Source: Paenibacillus graminis
Lineage (GTDB): Bacteria > Bacillota > Bacilli > Paenibacillales > Paenibacillaceae
DNA length: 64,000 nt
Direction of reading: 5' to 3'
Assembly (NCBI RefSeq): GCF_000758705.1
Contig: NZ_CP009287.1
Span: 5,766,001-5,830,000 of the forward strand
Shown in pieces: positions 45,669 through 54,490 of this stretch. Position 1 is the first letter of the stretch. Each line of letters opens with the position of its first letter. The notes beneath the pieces are model-generated. The model ran no database searches. It was not told the DNA's origin and saw only the letters and a program-made list of their open reading frames with translations. Both the position numbers and the translations under genes were made by a program.

Positions 45669-46793
45669 CTACAGCGGGAGCACGTTCACATATTCCGGCG
45701 CCGAAACCGGCTGTCCGTAGTCTACATTATTGGTGCCGGTTACGGTCTTTTGCCCGTTCATCCGGATTTGCACCAGGGCATCGTCCGAGTTCTGTGCAAC
45801 GGTAAGCACAACCGATTCCAGCATTTCCGCCGGTACGCCCTTGCCGTCAGCGAACATATCGTCATTGAGGGATACCGTGACCACTCCGTTCTGGCCCGCT
45901 TCCACGGAATCCAGCACCGTTTCCTGCGTCATCACCATCTCCAGCCCCTTCTCTGATTCCGGACCGGCGATCAGCTCATTCAGTGCCGCTTTCAGCGTAT
46001 CCTGCCCTGCGGGTACAAAGCGGGTAACAGGTACATAATACTGATGAGTGCCGTCAGACGTTGCTGCGGAAAAATATACGGTAACCGCGCTTGAATTCAT
46101 CAGCAGCGGGCCATGCTTCGGCAGGTTAATTCCTAGAGTGCGTGTTAAAGGGCGGTCCAGCGGTGTGCCCTGCAGCGGCATCTCCGAAAGCTTTTTGCCA
46201 TCCACCCACAGCTGCACTCCCTGAATTCCGTCCTGGCCGGTCAGTGTCCACGTGATCGCTTCAAGGATTTTGCGCTCATCTGCAGGTTCGTAATCGTTAA
46301 ACTTGGAGTTGAACTCAACCACAGCCAGCTTATCCTTGTCTACGGTGATGTTCTTCACCTCTGTTCCGGCAGGAAGCACACCCTTGAAGCCTTCCGGCAA
46401 TGACGATGCATATGGCCCCTTGCTGACGAGCGCAGCAAGGGAATCCTTCAACATAGCGGTGTTATCGCCTTCCGGCAAGCTTAGGGATACCGGTGCGAGC
46501 AGGCCGTTGCCATCCTTCAGGAAGACGGTTGTCCGTTCCCCGGCTGCAGCCGCAGGCGCAGTATCCGTGCTCACCCCTGCCGCAAGACCGGCCTCATCCA
46601 GCGCTACAGGCCCAAGCACCCCTGTATCCAGCGTTCCCTCGCCGCTGACTTGCAGCATTTGCGCCTCTACCTCACTGGGGGGCGGGTCTACCGATGCCGA
46701 CTCCGAGCCGAACAGGCCGCAGCCGGACAAGGTTAATGGAACAGCGAGCAGGCAAGCTGCGGACAGCCCGCGGATTGGTTTCATATGCTTCAT
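45669..46793 (-). CDS. gerM: Sporulation/germination lipoprotein GerM
   Basis: A 374-aa lipoprotein with lipobox LSGC near residue 25, a Ser/Pro linker and two GERMN domains (about 85-215 and 225-355). Repeated pattern: FLKDGNGLLAPVSLSLPEGD, NTAMLKDSLAALVSKGP, then YFSAATSDGTHQYYVPVTRF, DTLKAALNELIAGPESEKGL, with closing NNVDYGQPVSAPEYVNVLPL. GerM acts in peptidoglycan remodelling during engulfment and in cortex assembly. The rph-rdgB pair lies downstream on the same strand. Confidence 0.92.
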   Translation of the reverse strand: MKHMKPIRGLSAACLLAVPLTLSGCGLFGSESASVDPPPSEVEAQMLQVSGEGTLDTGVLGPVALDEAGLAAGVSTDTAPAAAAGERTTVFLKDGNGLLAPVSLSLPEGDNTAMLKDSLAALVSKGPYASSLPEGFKGVLPAGTEVKNITVDKDKLAVVEFNSKFNDYEPADERKILEAITWTLTGQDGIQGVQLWVDGKKLSEMPLQGTPLDRPLTRTLGINLPKHGPLLMNSSAVTVYFSAATSDGTHQYYVPVTRFVPAGQDTLKAALNELIAGPESEKGLEMVMTQETVLDSVEAGQNGVVTVSLNDDMFADGKGVPAEMLESVVLTVAQNSDDALVQIRMNGQKTVTGTNNVDYGQPVSAPEYVNVLPL

Positions 46794-46893
46794 GAATGAT
46801 TACCCCTTTCAACGCTTGAGATCAGTTGTACTGCTATGTATACGAGCCCTCTGCTCAAAAAATAACAACAGCTTATCCTTAATTGCCGGTTTC

Positions 46894-46923
46894 TGGACAA
46901 TTACGGCGCAGGCAGGGTACAAT
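46894..46923 (+). promoter_or_regulatory. Putative sigma-A promoter of the PgpA-like gene
   Basis: TGGACA (46894-46899), 18-nt spacer, TACAAT (46918-46923), 45 nt before the ATG. Confidence 0.5.
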
Positions 46924-46968
46924 TTTCTAAACCAACCAAACTAAGACTCAATTACGGGGTGACTGATC

Positions 46969-47574
46969 ATGGCCGATACTAATGCAAAAATACCTTACAG
47001 TCTAAACAGCAAAAAGGTCGCGGAAGCAACCAGATTCTGGCTGCATAAACGCGGAGTAACCTTGGAAGAAATCGCCGAGCTGGTGATGCTGCTGCAGAAG
47101 AAATACTATCCGAATCTGACCCTGGAAGAATGTGTGCATAACGTAGAGATGGTACTGAGCAAACGCGAGGTGCAGAATGCTGTGCTGACCGGCATCCAGC
47201 TGGACGTGCTGGCAGAAGAGGGCAAGCTGCTCTCCCCTCTCCAGGATATGATTGAAAACGATGAGAGTTTATACGGCGTGGATGAAATTCTGGCTTTTTC
47301 GATTGTGAACGTATACGGGAGCATCGGCTTCACCAACTATGGTTATGTGGACAAGCTGAAGCCTGGTGTGCTTGAGCGGCTGAACGACAAAAGCACCGGC
47401 CAAATCCATACCTTTTTGGACGATATTGTCGGGGCTGTAGCTGCGGCCGCCAGCTCCCGCATCGCACACCGGAAGCAGGCCGAGCGCGAACAGGAACTCG
47501 GTCAGCCGCATGCACCCGAGGATCTTGAGGCAGCCTCCGGGAAGACGGCAACGGACAAAGTACAACCCGAGTGA
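46969..47574 (+). CDS. Phosphatidylglycerophosphatase A-like protein (YutG type)
   Basis: A 201-aa protein of the PgpA/YutG superfamily. Residues 15-160 match the family: VAEATRFWLHKRGVTLEEIA, LVMLLQKKYYPNLTLEECVH, NVEMVLSKREVQNAVLTGIQ, YGVDEILAFSIVNVYGSIGF, TNYGYVDKLKPGVLERLN and FLDDIVGAVAAAASSRIAHR. Unlike membrane PgpA it lacks clear helices, as in B. subtilis YutG. The likely reaction is dephosphorylation of a phosphatidylglycerophosphate-like substrate, which is not certain for this soluble subgroup. The C-terminal 30 residues are charged and disordered. Confidence 0.85.
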   Translation: MADTNAKIPYSLNSKKVAEATRFWLHKRGVTLEEIAELVMLLQKKYYPNLTLEECVHNVEMVLSKREVQNAVLTGIQLDVLAEEGKLLSPLQDMIENDESLYGVDEILAFSIVNVYGSIGFTNYGYVDKLKPGVLERLNDKSTGQIHTFLDDIVGAVAAAASSRIAHRKQAEREQELGQPHAPEDLEAASGKTATDKVQPE

Positions 47575-47603
47575 AGCCGGCAAGTTTCGCAGGATCGGTA
47601 CAT

Positions 47604-47665
47604 CTATTTCGGGCAGATCCGGACAGATCTCGACAGATTCCCTTTGACCGATCTGCCCCAAATAG
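47604..47665. repeat. 16-bp inverted repeat between genes
   Basis: CTATTTCGGGCAGATC (47604-47619) pairs with GATCTGCCCCAAATAG (47650-47665) with one mismatch; the 30-nt loop itself contains CAGATC-like pieces. No T-run. Confidence 0.6.
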
Positions 47666-47742
47666 GTTGCTTGTTCATGTACCCGAAGTTGTGGGAGCAA
47701 GAGCGCTTAGAATAATAGATTGGAAAGAAGGTGAGCACCAGG

Positions 47743-48648
47743 ATGACTTATTCATTTGTAATCAGCCCGGTGTCAGTACAGGATTTTGAGAGCGAAGATG
47801 AGCTGATCGAGCGCTGCAAGGAATGGAATCTTTTATCCAGTACAGCTACCCGGGTCAAAACCTACCTCTACAAGCGGCAAGGGCTTACGCTGCCTTGTGA
47901 AATTGTAGGGTATGTTGATCCTCAGACCGTTGTGATCCAGTTCGGGAACAAACAGCAGCACTGCATTCATCCCGCTTATCTAAAAGAAATGCAAACTGCT
48001 GCCTTCGGCTCAAGAGCAGGCGCCGTTTCCGATGCAGTTAAGACGGAGGACTCCCAGACCTCTCCCGGAGAGATCATGGCGGAAGACAGGGATGGAGATG
48101 CCGTAGATGCAGCATCCGGAGCTGAAGGGGACGAAAACGCCCAGGCCGCAGCCGCGTTATCTGTTGACACTGGGGCAGACGCAGCAGAGACTGTTGTAGC
48201 TGGGGCGAAGGCTGAAAGGAGCGTGGCAGCTGGGACTAAGGCTGAAGAAACCGTGGTAGCTGGGATTGAGGCAGCAGTGGCCGGGGAAGTTGCAGCCGGT
48301 GAAACGCCAGAAGCTCCGAGGAAGCCGGCTAAATCCAAAAAGAAACCGGCCCTTGTCCTGCCGGATGAGAAGCTCCAGATGACAGCCACTGTCAAAGAGT
48401 TTACGACTGTCCCCAATCATTTCTCTGATAACGACGATGAGGTAATCATTTATGAGGGAGTAAGTGTGGAGGGGCAAGAGCTTACCCTTGAGGAAGTCTG
48501 GTCCAGCCATAGCGCCACGCTGAAAAAGCTGGAGCTGTCCGTTGGCGATATTCTCTCCTTCGAAGCAAAGGTCGTCGCCAAAAAGCTCACCCAGCATCCG
48601 GTCAAATACAAAATCAACAACCCGTCGAAGATCAAAAAGCTGGACTAG
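47743..48648 (+). CDS. Hypothetical protein with Ala/Glu-rich central linker
   Basis: A 301-aa soluble protein. The ATG at 47743 follows AAGGTGAG; an in-frame GTG four codons earlier is less well placed. Residues 1-90 look folded (SFVISPVSVQDFESEDELIE, TATRVKTYLYKRQGLTLPCE, VVIQFGNKQQHCIHPAYLKE). Residues 95-205 are low-complexity Ala/Glu/Val/Gly. Residues 210-300 are again ordered (LQMTATVKEFTTVPNHFSDN, VGDILSFEAKVVAKKLTQHP), with a Lys-rich basic junction before them. I do not recognise a family; the two ordered ends may be nucleic-acid-binding beta domains. Confidence 0.7.
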   Translation: MTYSFVISPVSVQDFESEDELIERCKEWNLLSSTATRVKTYLYKRQGLTLPCEIVGYVDPQTVVIQFGNKQQHCIHPAYLKEMQTAAFGSRAGAVSDAVKTEDSQTSPGEIMAEDRDGDAVDAASGAEGDENAQAAAALSVDTGADAAETVVAGAKAERSVAAGTKAEETVVAGIEAAVAGEVAAGETPEAPRKPAKSKKKPALVLPDEKLQMTATVKEFTTVPNHFSDNDDEVIIYEGVSVEGQELTLEEVWSSHSATLKKLELSVGDILSFEAKVVAKKLTQHPVKYKINNPSKIKKLD

Positions 48649-48669
48649 CCGTCTATATGCAGTGCAAAC

Positions 48670-48698
48670 AGCCCCGGGGTTTCAACCAGCCCGGGGCT
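48670..48698 (+). terminator. GC-rich hairpin after the hypothetical gene
   Basis: AGCCCCGGG pairs perfectly with CCCGGGGCT around an 11-nt loop, 22 nt past the stop codon; no T-run follows directly. It abuts the tandem array. Confidence 0.55.
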
Positions 48699-48705
48699 CT
48701 TCAAC

Positions 48706-49543
48706 AACGGCATTTCTGCCGTTGTTGAGGAGCAAACCCGCCTGCGCGAGCTTCAGCAACGGCATTTCTGCCGTTGTTGAGGAGCAAATTCGCCATGGGA
48801 GCTTCAGCAACGGCACTTTTGCCGTTGTTAAGGAGCAAATTCGCCACGGGAGCTTCAACAACGGCACTTTTGCCGTTGTTGAGGAGCAAATTCGCCACGG
48901 GAGCTTCAACAACGGCACTTTTGCCGTTGTTTTGGAGCAAACCCGCCATGGGAGCTTCAGCAACGGCATTTCTGCCGTTGTTGAGGAGCAAATTCGCCAC
49001 GGGAGCTTCAGCAACGGCATTTCTGCCGTTGTTGAGGAGCAAATTCGCCACGGGAGCTTCAGCAACGGCACTTTTGCCGTTGTTTTGGAGCAAACCCGCC
49101 ATGGGAGCTTCAGCAACGGCATTTCTGCTGTTGTTGAGGAGCAAATTCGCCACGGGAGCTTCAGCAACGGCACTTTTGCCGTTGTTTTGGAGCAAACCCG
49201 CCATGGGAGCTTCAGCAACGGCATTTCTGCCGTTGTTGAGGAGCAAATTCGCCACTGGAGCTTCAGCAACGGCACTTTTGCCGTTGTTTTGGAGCAAACC
49301 CGCCATGGGAGCTTCAGCAACGGCATTTCTGCCGTTGTTGAGGAGCAAATTCGCCACGGGAGCTTCAGCAACGGCACTTTTGCCGTTGTTTTGGAGCAAA
49401 CCCGCCATGGGAGCTTCAGCAACGGCATTTCTGCCGTTGTTGAGGAGCAAATTCGCCACGGGAGCTTCAACAACGGCACTTTTGCCGTTGTTGAGGAGCA
49501 AATTCGCCACGGGAGCTTCAACAACGGCACTTTTGCCGTTGTT
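48706..49543. repeat. 51-bp tandem array, 17 units, one hairpin per unit
   Basis: Each unit is a hairpin (CAACGGCA-loop-TGCCGTTG, up to 10 bp when CAACAACGG/CCGTTGTTG) plus a 30-bp arm. Two unit types recur: TTTC loop with GAGGAGCAAATTCGCCACGG, and CTTT loop with TTTTGGAGCAAACCCGCC; in the middle they largely alternate, giving a 102-bp higher-order period. The first unit is 52 bp. Because 51 is a multiple of three, several frames on both strands stay open, but none has an RBS, so I read it as non-coding. Confidence 0.85.
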
Positions 49544-49637
49544 GATATACACCGTCCCCACGAGCAGTGCAGCCGTCTTGGATTTCAGTCTAGCGTTACC
49601 TGGAGAACGACTCCCCATGAATCCTACGGCAACTCCA

Positions 49638-49819
49638 AGTGGAAAAAGGGACACTAATTTGCTTGCCCACCTCATTCTCCGCAGATGAAATGGAAAAAGG
49701 GGCACTAATTCAGCTCATTTCGCCATTGGACGAGGAATATGGCCACATTAAGTTTCCTTTTTCCATTTAATTCTCAGAATTGCTGAATTTCAGGAAAAAT
49801 AAGCTCCTTTTTTCCAACT
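49638..49819. repeat. Dispersed repeat family A, copy 3 (182 bp)
   Basis: Boxes AGTGGAAAAAGGGACACTAA (49638) and AATGGAAAAAGGGGCACTAA, then inverted TTAAGTTTCCTTTTTCCATT and CTCCTTTTTTCCAACT ending at 49819. Same length and box order as copies 1 and 2, with more divergent boxes. Confidence 0.7.
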
Positions 49820-49856
49820 AGCGCTTGCGAAGAGACCGGTGAGCAAGCGCTAGTTG
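49815..49856. repeat. 14-bp perfect inverted repeat
   Basis: CAACTAGCGCTTGC pairs with GCAAGCGCTAGTTG (loop 14 nt). A second, shorter palindrome, GAGATCAG-A-CTGATCTC, follows at 49872-49888. Confidence 0.7.
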
Positions 49857-49929
49857 GTTAGTTGGAATGAAGAGATCAGACTGATCTCTCAACTTTATAG
49901 TTTACTAGATAAGAGCAAACTGGCCTTTG

Positions 49930-50010
49930 CCGCTTGAACAACGGTATTTTTGCCGTTGTTTCTGCACAAAACAGCCCTCGGGCTTTCAACAACAGTATTA
50001 CGGCCGTTGT
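49930..50010. repeat. Two degenerate outlying units of the 51-bp array
   Basis: AACAACGG-tatttttg-CCGTTGTT and AACAACAG-tattacggc-CGTTGTT, each followed by a unit-like arm (CAAAACAGCCCTCGGGCTTT). They lie 390 bp beyond the main array. Confidence 0.6.
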
Positions 50011-50030
50011 TGTCCAAAAAAGCCAGGCCG

Positions 50031-50420
50031 CGTATACACGGGTTCCCTCCCGATAAGCGGCCTGGCCCCTATACACGGGTTTCCTCCCTGTCTACGCGGC
50101 CTGGCCTCTATTCACGGGTTCCCTCCCGATAAGCGGCCTGGCCCCTATACACGGGTTCCCTCCCTGTCTACGCGGCCTAGCCTATTCACGGGTTCCCTCC
50201 CTGTCTACGCGGCCTAGCCTCTATTCACGGGTTTCCTCCCTGTATACGCGGCCTGGCCCCTATACACGGGTTCCCTCCCTGTCTACGCGGCCTAGCCTCT
50301 ATTCACGGTTCCCTCCCCGTATACGCGGCCTAGCCTCTATTCACGGATTCCCTCCCTGTATACGCGGCCTGGCCTCTATTCACGGGTTCCCTCCCCGTAT
50401 ATACCCGGCCTCTATTCATC
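50031..50420. repeat. ~39-bp tandem array, about 10 units
   Basis: Units of 37-40 bp with consensus GGCCTGGCCCCTATACACGG GTTCCCTCCCTGTCTACGC (written in two parts). Variants include CTCTATTCACGG and GATAAGC endings. The array ends 22 bp before the stop codon of the MBL hydrolase gene, so that gene's transcript would run into it. Confidence 0.8.
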
Positions 50421-50441
50421 TGCTGCCGGGCGGGCAGCTGC

Positions 50442-51437
50442 TTACTTGACGGCCGCGAACATCGTCACTCCGCCGGGCTCCGGCCCGGTGACTTCCGCCC
50501 GCTCCCGGCGCACCAGCTCGGCCAGATGCGCCAGCGCCTCGCTCATAGCGAACCGCATCTGGTGCGCGCTGGACACGCGGCTGCGGAACAGCGCTTCGCA
50601 TACCGCGAAGCCGCTGAGCGGGCCGCCCGCAAGCAGAGCGGCTGTCTGATCCAGCCGCTCTTCGTGATGGCGCAGCAGGCTGTCCGCCCGCTCCGTGAAG
50701 CCCGTGAACGGCTCCCGGTGTCCCGGGAACGCACGGGTCACCCGGAGGCTGCGCAGCTCGCGCAGCCCCTCCATGAAGGTGCGCAGCGGCTGTGGATCGC
50801 TGCCCGGCTGCAGGCTGACATTGGGCGAAATCTGCGGCAGCACAGCATCGCCGCAGAGAATCTGCCCGCTGCCGCCGTGGTAAAAGGATACATGCCCCGG
50901 CGCATGTCCGCCGGTTAGCAGCGGCTGCCATTTGCGGCTGCCCATGATGAACGGCTCCGCCGCGTTGATATAGGCCACCTCCGGCTGCGGAGTAACCTGG
51001 GGCAGGAAGCGCTCCAGATGCTCCCTGATCCCCTGCACCCAATCCTCCGGCATGCCGTAGCGGAGGAAGAACAGCGGCAGCGCTTCATTCAGAACCGCCT
51101 CCGCCCCCCAGGTCAGCCGGGCTTCGCCATGGGCCCGTTCCGACATCCAGACCTTGCCTCCGCTGCGGGACTGCAGCCAGCCGGCAAGGCCGTAATGGTC
51201 CGGATGATGATGCGTAACCACGATGTCACGAATGTTGCTCCAGGAACTGTGCAGCTCCTGAAGCACAACTTCCCACGCCGCTTCCGCCTCAGGCGTATGC
51301 GGCCCTGGGTCAACTACCGTAAGCTGTCCGTTCCGGTCAGGCAGAATATAGCTGTTCACCTGGCGCAGCGGCGGGTCCATCGGAACAGACACCTGAATGA
51401 TGCCGCCTTCCCATGTAATCAGGTCTGCCTTTGACAT
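50442..51437 (-). CDS. Metallo-beta-lactamase fold hydrolase
   Basis: A 331-aa MBL-fold protein. The zinc-binding THHHPDH is near residue 75-81, with the further ligands GGHAPGHVSFYH, CGDAVL and FPGHREPF in order. A C-terminal helical extension (about 230-331) resembles the winged-helix tail of the LACTB2-like subgroup. The ATG at 51437 (MSKADLITW) follows GGGAGGGGG; an upstream frame start is out of RBS reach. Substrate unknown; thioester or RNA hydrolysis are both possible in this group. It lies 42 nt after the methyltransferase stop. Confidence 0.88.
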   Translation of the reverse strand: MSKADLITWEGGIIQVSVPMDPPLRQVNSYILPDRNGQLTVVDPGPHTPEAEAAWEVVLQELHSSWSNIRDIVVTHHHPDHYGLAGWLQSRSGGKVWMSERAHGEARLTWGAEAVLNEALPLFFLRYGMPEDWVQGIREHLERFLPQVTPQPEVAYINAAEPFIMGSRKWQPLLTGGHAPGHVSFYHGGSGQILCGDAVLPQISPNVSLQPGSDPQPLRTFMEGLRELRSLRVTRAFPGHREPFTGFTERADSLLRHHEERLDQTAALLAGGPLSGFAVCEALFRSRVSSAHQMRFAMSEALAHLAELVRRERAEVTGPEPGGVTMFAAVK

Positions 51438-51479
51438 AATACCGTCGCCCCCTCCCTTGAATCTTCTCCCCGATACCAT

Positions 51480-52214
51480 TTAGGGACGCACGCCCATAAA
51501 GATCATCCGCCGCGAGACCTCGGCGTCATACTCATCCTCCTCATAGCTGCCGTGCACGGCCTCCAGTTGAAGACCTGCAGCGGCAATCATCTCGCGGAAT
51601 TTCTCCAGCGGATACAGCTTGACCCGTTCATGATACTTCCGGGGGGCACCGCCTGACTTCGAGGTCAGGATGATATCCTTCTTAACATAGCCGTCCTCAA
51701 TCCGCCGCGACTCATCAATCAGGTTGTCCCCGTCCTCACGGACTGAGTGCGGAACCAGGTGGCGGATTACATAGGCCGGATTCAAGAAATCAACAATGAA
51801 TTTGCCGCCCGGCACCAGCATGCGGTGAATTTCCCGCAGTACCTTGACCTGCTCCTCATCCTCTTCAAAATATCCAAACGAAGTAAATAAATTTACCACA
51901 GCGGCAAAACCGCCTTCAAGCGGCAGCCTGCGCATATCCGAACGTATCCAGGTGACGGCTTCGGCCCCGGTCTGCGCCCGTGCTTCACGGAGCAGCGCTT
52001 CGGATAGATCCACACCCGTAACCTCATAGCCCGCTTCCGCAAGCGCCAGGGAATGGCGGCCCATACCGCAGCATAAATCCAGCACTTTAGCGCCTTGCGG
52101 CAGCTCCAGCCATCCAATCATTTTCTCCACCTCACGCCGTGCCCCGCCGAAATCCCTATGCCTGTATACAATTAAATAATCCTCGCCAAAGCTATCCTCA
52201 TACCACTCGCCCAT
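51480..52214 (-). CDS. Class I SAM-dependent methyltransferase
   Basis: A 244-aa methyltransferase starting MGEWYEDSFGEDYLIVYRHR at ATG 52214 with AAGGAG upstream. Rossmann motifs: VLDLCCGMGRHSLALAEAGY (SAM-binding), VTGVDLSEALLREA and FTSFGYFEEDEEQVKVLREI, KFIVDFLNPAYVI. The RHRDFGGARREVEKM opening is typical of a Bacillus/Paenibacillus group with unknown substrate. It forms a two-gene unit with the MBL hydrolase. Confidence 0.88.
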   Translation of the reverse strand: MGEWYEDSFGEDYLIVYRHRDFGGARREVEKMIGWLELPQGAKVLDLCCGMGRHSLALAEAGYEVTGVDLSEALLREARAQTGAEAVTWIRSDMRRLPLEGGFAAVVNLFTSFGYFEEDEEQVKVLREIHRMLVPGGKFIVDFLNPAYVIRHLVPHSVREDGDNLIDESRRIEDGYVKKDIILTSKSGGAPRKYHERVKLYPLEKFREMIAAAGLQLEAVHGSYEEDEYDAEVSRRMIFMGVRP

Positions 52215-52386
52215 GTTCCTTCTCCTTCCGCAGCAGTGCCTGCACAAGCCTCTCTATGTATGTAACGCCTGTATCCAACCAGGCTCTCCCGATTTTCACG
52301 GCCATGCCCCTGCTATTTCTCTTACTGCCGGGTTTGAATATATCACCTAATGTAACGCAATTGTACCGCCTTTTATAGGTAAACTC

Positions 52387-52435
52387 AAAAAAGAGTCGTC
52401 ATTTCGCCATACTTCCCGCGTCATGGCAACTCTTT
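52387..52435 (-). terminator. Terminator downstream of the GH13 gene
   Basis: On the minus strand AAAGAGT pairs with ACTCTTT, with an inner GCCAT/ATGGC, followed by TTTTTT. Confidence 0.7.
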
Positions 52436-52443
52436 AGCCGCTT

Positions 52444-52702
52444 CTATATAAGCTCTAAAACTTTAGCTTAACATTGGGTATAGTCGTCACTGCGGGGAAT
52501 GATTGAATTACTAGCCACTGTTGTACCCGGGTTTCTTGAATAAACCGCTAATTGCGGTTGAAACCCGGTGACTGATTATGCTTCCAAATGCGAGCTTTCC
52601 TACGAAAAGCTTTCAGGCGACGCTTCCCCCTCCTACAGTTCCAACTTCCCCTCCGCACTTCCACCTTTTTATGTGTTTTTTATTTAAGTTCATCTTATCT
52701 AG
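52444..52702. repeat. Dispersed repeat family B, copy 3 (259 bp); overlaps a stop codon
   Basis: Ends CTATATAAGCT and TTTAAGTTCATCTTATCTAG. The central nested hairpin is ACCCGGGTTTC paired with GAAACCCGGT enclosing AACCGC-taatt-GCGGTT. Its last bases overlap the TAG of the GH13 gene, so insertion may have supplied that gene's present stop codon. Confidence 0.75.
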
Positions 52703-54390
52703 CTCTGCCGCTGCAAATAGACTCTCGCTTCATAAGGCCGGAGCTTCAGACTCCATAAGTCTTCCACTTTATCCGGCGTGTAATTGGAAATCAGCAGCTC
52801 CAGCTTCTCCGGCTGAAAACCCTCCGGCAGCTCGAATACCGGCTCCCGCTCAAAAAAATTCAGGATTACCAGCAGCCGCTGTTCTTCCAGTGTGCGGGTG
52901 TACGCATAAATTTCCGGATGCTCTTCCAGCAGCAGGGTATAGTCGCCGTAGACAATGACCTGATGTTTTTTTCTCAGCTCAATCAGTTTCTTGTAGTAAT
53001 GATAGATCGAATCCGGGTCTCTGACCGCGCTCGCTGCGTTGATCTCCCTGGAATTGGAGTTTACCCGAATCCAGGGCACACCTTCCGTAAATCCGCCGTT
53101 CTCTCCATCGTCCCACTGCATCGGTGTGCGGGCATTGTCCCGGCTTTTTTTGTGAATCGCGGCCATGATGTCGGCTTCGGGAACGCCATTCGTACGTTTT
53201 TCTTCATAATAATTCAGCGTCTCCACATCACGGTAATCATCAATCGACTCAAAACCCGCATTCGTCATCCCGAGCTCCTCACCCTGATAGATATAAGGGG
53301 TACCCTCCAGCATGTGAATGAAGGTTGCCAGCATTTTGGCCGAGGGGATGCGGTAATACAGATCGTTGCCGAACCGGGATACCGAGCGCGGCTGGTCATG
53401 GTTGCACAAATAGTTGGCATTCCAGCCTTTGCCATGAAGGACTGTCTGCCAATTGCTGATGATCTTCTTAAGATCCAGGAGGCTCCAGGGTACCGTGTCC
53501 CATTTACCTCCGCCGGGCGCCGCACAATCCAGATTCATATGCTCGAATTGAAAGGTCATATTCAGCTCGCGGCGTCCATCCCCGACATAATCCAGAGCCT
53601 GCTCCGGGCCCAGGCCCGAGGTTTCACCGACCGTCATGATATCGTAAAAGTAGAGCACTTGATCGTTCAGGTTGCGCAGCAGCGTGTGCACATGCTCCAG
53701 ATTGGAGAACATATCATATGCCCGCACCGTTGCCGTTCCATGGGGATTCAAGGCGTCGGGATATCCGCCCTTCTTCACAATATGTGCGATTGCATCAAAC
53801 CGGAAGCCGTCGACCCCTTTTTTCAGCCACCACTGCACCATTTCATGCAGCTTGTCGATCACGGCGGGGTTTTCCCAGTTCAGGTCCGGCTGGAATTTGG
53901 AATAGAGATGCAGATAATATTCATCCGTCTTGGGATCGAGCTCCCAGACTGAACCACTGAAATAGGATTCCCAGTTGTTCGGCGGACCGCCGTTTTTGCC
54001 TTTTCTCCAGATGTAATAATCCCGTTTGGGGTTATCCTTCGAGCTTCTGGATTCAATAAACCAGGGATGCTGATGGGAAGTATGGTTCAGCACCAGATCC
54101 ATCATCAGCTTCATTCCGCGCGAGTGCAGCTCCCGCAGCAGCCGGTCAAAATCATCCATCGTCCCGAATTCCTTCATAATGTCGCAATAATCACTGATAT
54201 CATAACCGTTGTCATGATTCGGAGATTTATAAATCGGACAGATCCAGATCACATCCACGCCCAGATCCTGCAAATAATCCAGTTTGGACATAATTCCGCG
54301 CAGATCTCCAATCCCGTCACCATTGCTATCCATAAAGCTGATCGGATAAATCTGGTATACGACACTTTCCTTCCACCATTTTGGGTTCAC
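52699..54390 (-). CDS. Oligo-1,6-glucosidase / alpha-glucosidase (GH13)
   Basis: A 563-aa cytoplasmic glucosidase of the GH13_31 type. Conserved regions: MDLVLNHTSHQHPWF (region I), GVDGFRFDAIAHI with the catalytic Asp, TVGETSG with the acid/base Glu, and YLCNHDQPRSVSRF (region IV). Opens WWKESVVYQIYPISFMDSNG with a calcium-loop-like DSNGDGIGD. GTG start at 54390 behind GGAGGGAA. It would hydrolyse isomalto- or malto-oligosaccharides after uptake. Its 3' end touches a family B repeat. Confidence 0.93.
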   Translation of the reverse strand: MNPKWWKESVVYQIYPISFMDSNGDGIGDLRGIMSKLDYLQDLGVDVIWICPIYKSPNHDNGYDISDYCDIMKEFGTMDDFDRLLRELHSRGMKLMMDLVLNHTSHQHPWFIESRSSKDNPKRDYYIWRKGKNGGPPNNWESYFSGSVWELDPKTDEYYLHLYSKFQPDLNWENPAVIDKLHEMVQWWLKKGVDGFRFDAIAHIVKKGGYPDALNPHGTATVRAYDMFSNLEHVHTLLRNLNDQVLYFYDIMTVGETSGLGPEQALDYVGDGRRELNMTFQFEHMNLDCAAPGGGKWDTVPWSLLDLKKIISNWQTVLHGKGWNANYLCNHDQPRSVSRFGNDLYYRIPSAKMLATFIHMLEGTPYIYQGEELGMTNAGFESIDDYRDVETLNYYEEKRTNGVPEADIMAAIHKKSRDNARTPMQWDDGENGGFTEGVPWIRVNSNSREINAASAVRDPDSIYHYYKKLIELRKKHQVIVYGDYTLLLEEHPEIYAYTRTLEEQRLLVILNFFEREPVFELPEGFQPEKLELLISNYTPDKVEDLWSLKLRPYEARVYLQRQS

Positions 54391-54490
54391 AAGGATTCCC
54401 TCCGCTTCTGCAATTCAGACATTTTAGTATATCTTAACCACACTGGAGGAAGAGAATAACAAATTTTGATAATTCATTGCTTCACAAGCG

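Noticed and set aside
48706..49543. CRISPR-like appearance: 21-bp palindromic repeat separated by 30-bp 'spacers'
   Set aside because: The 'spacers' are only two near-identical types repeated throughout, so there are no unique spacers, and no cas gene is nearby. It is a tandem array.
48542..49705. Several long open frames on both strands across the 51-bp array
   Set aside because: The unit is a multiple of three, so stops are absent in many frames at once; none has a ribosome binding site and they begin in neighbouring genes or repeats.
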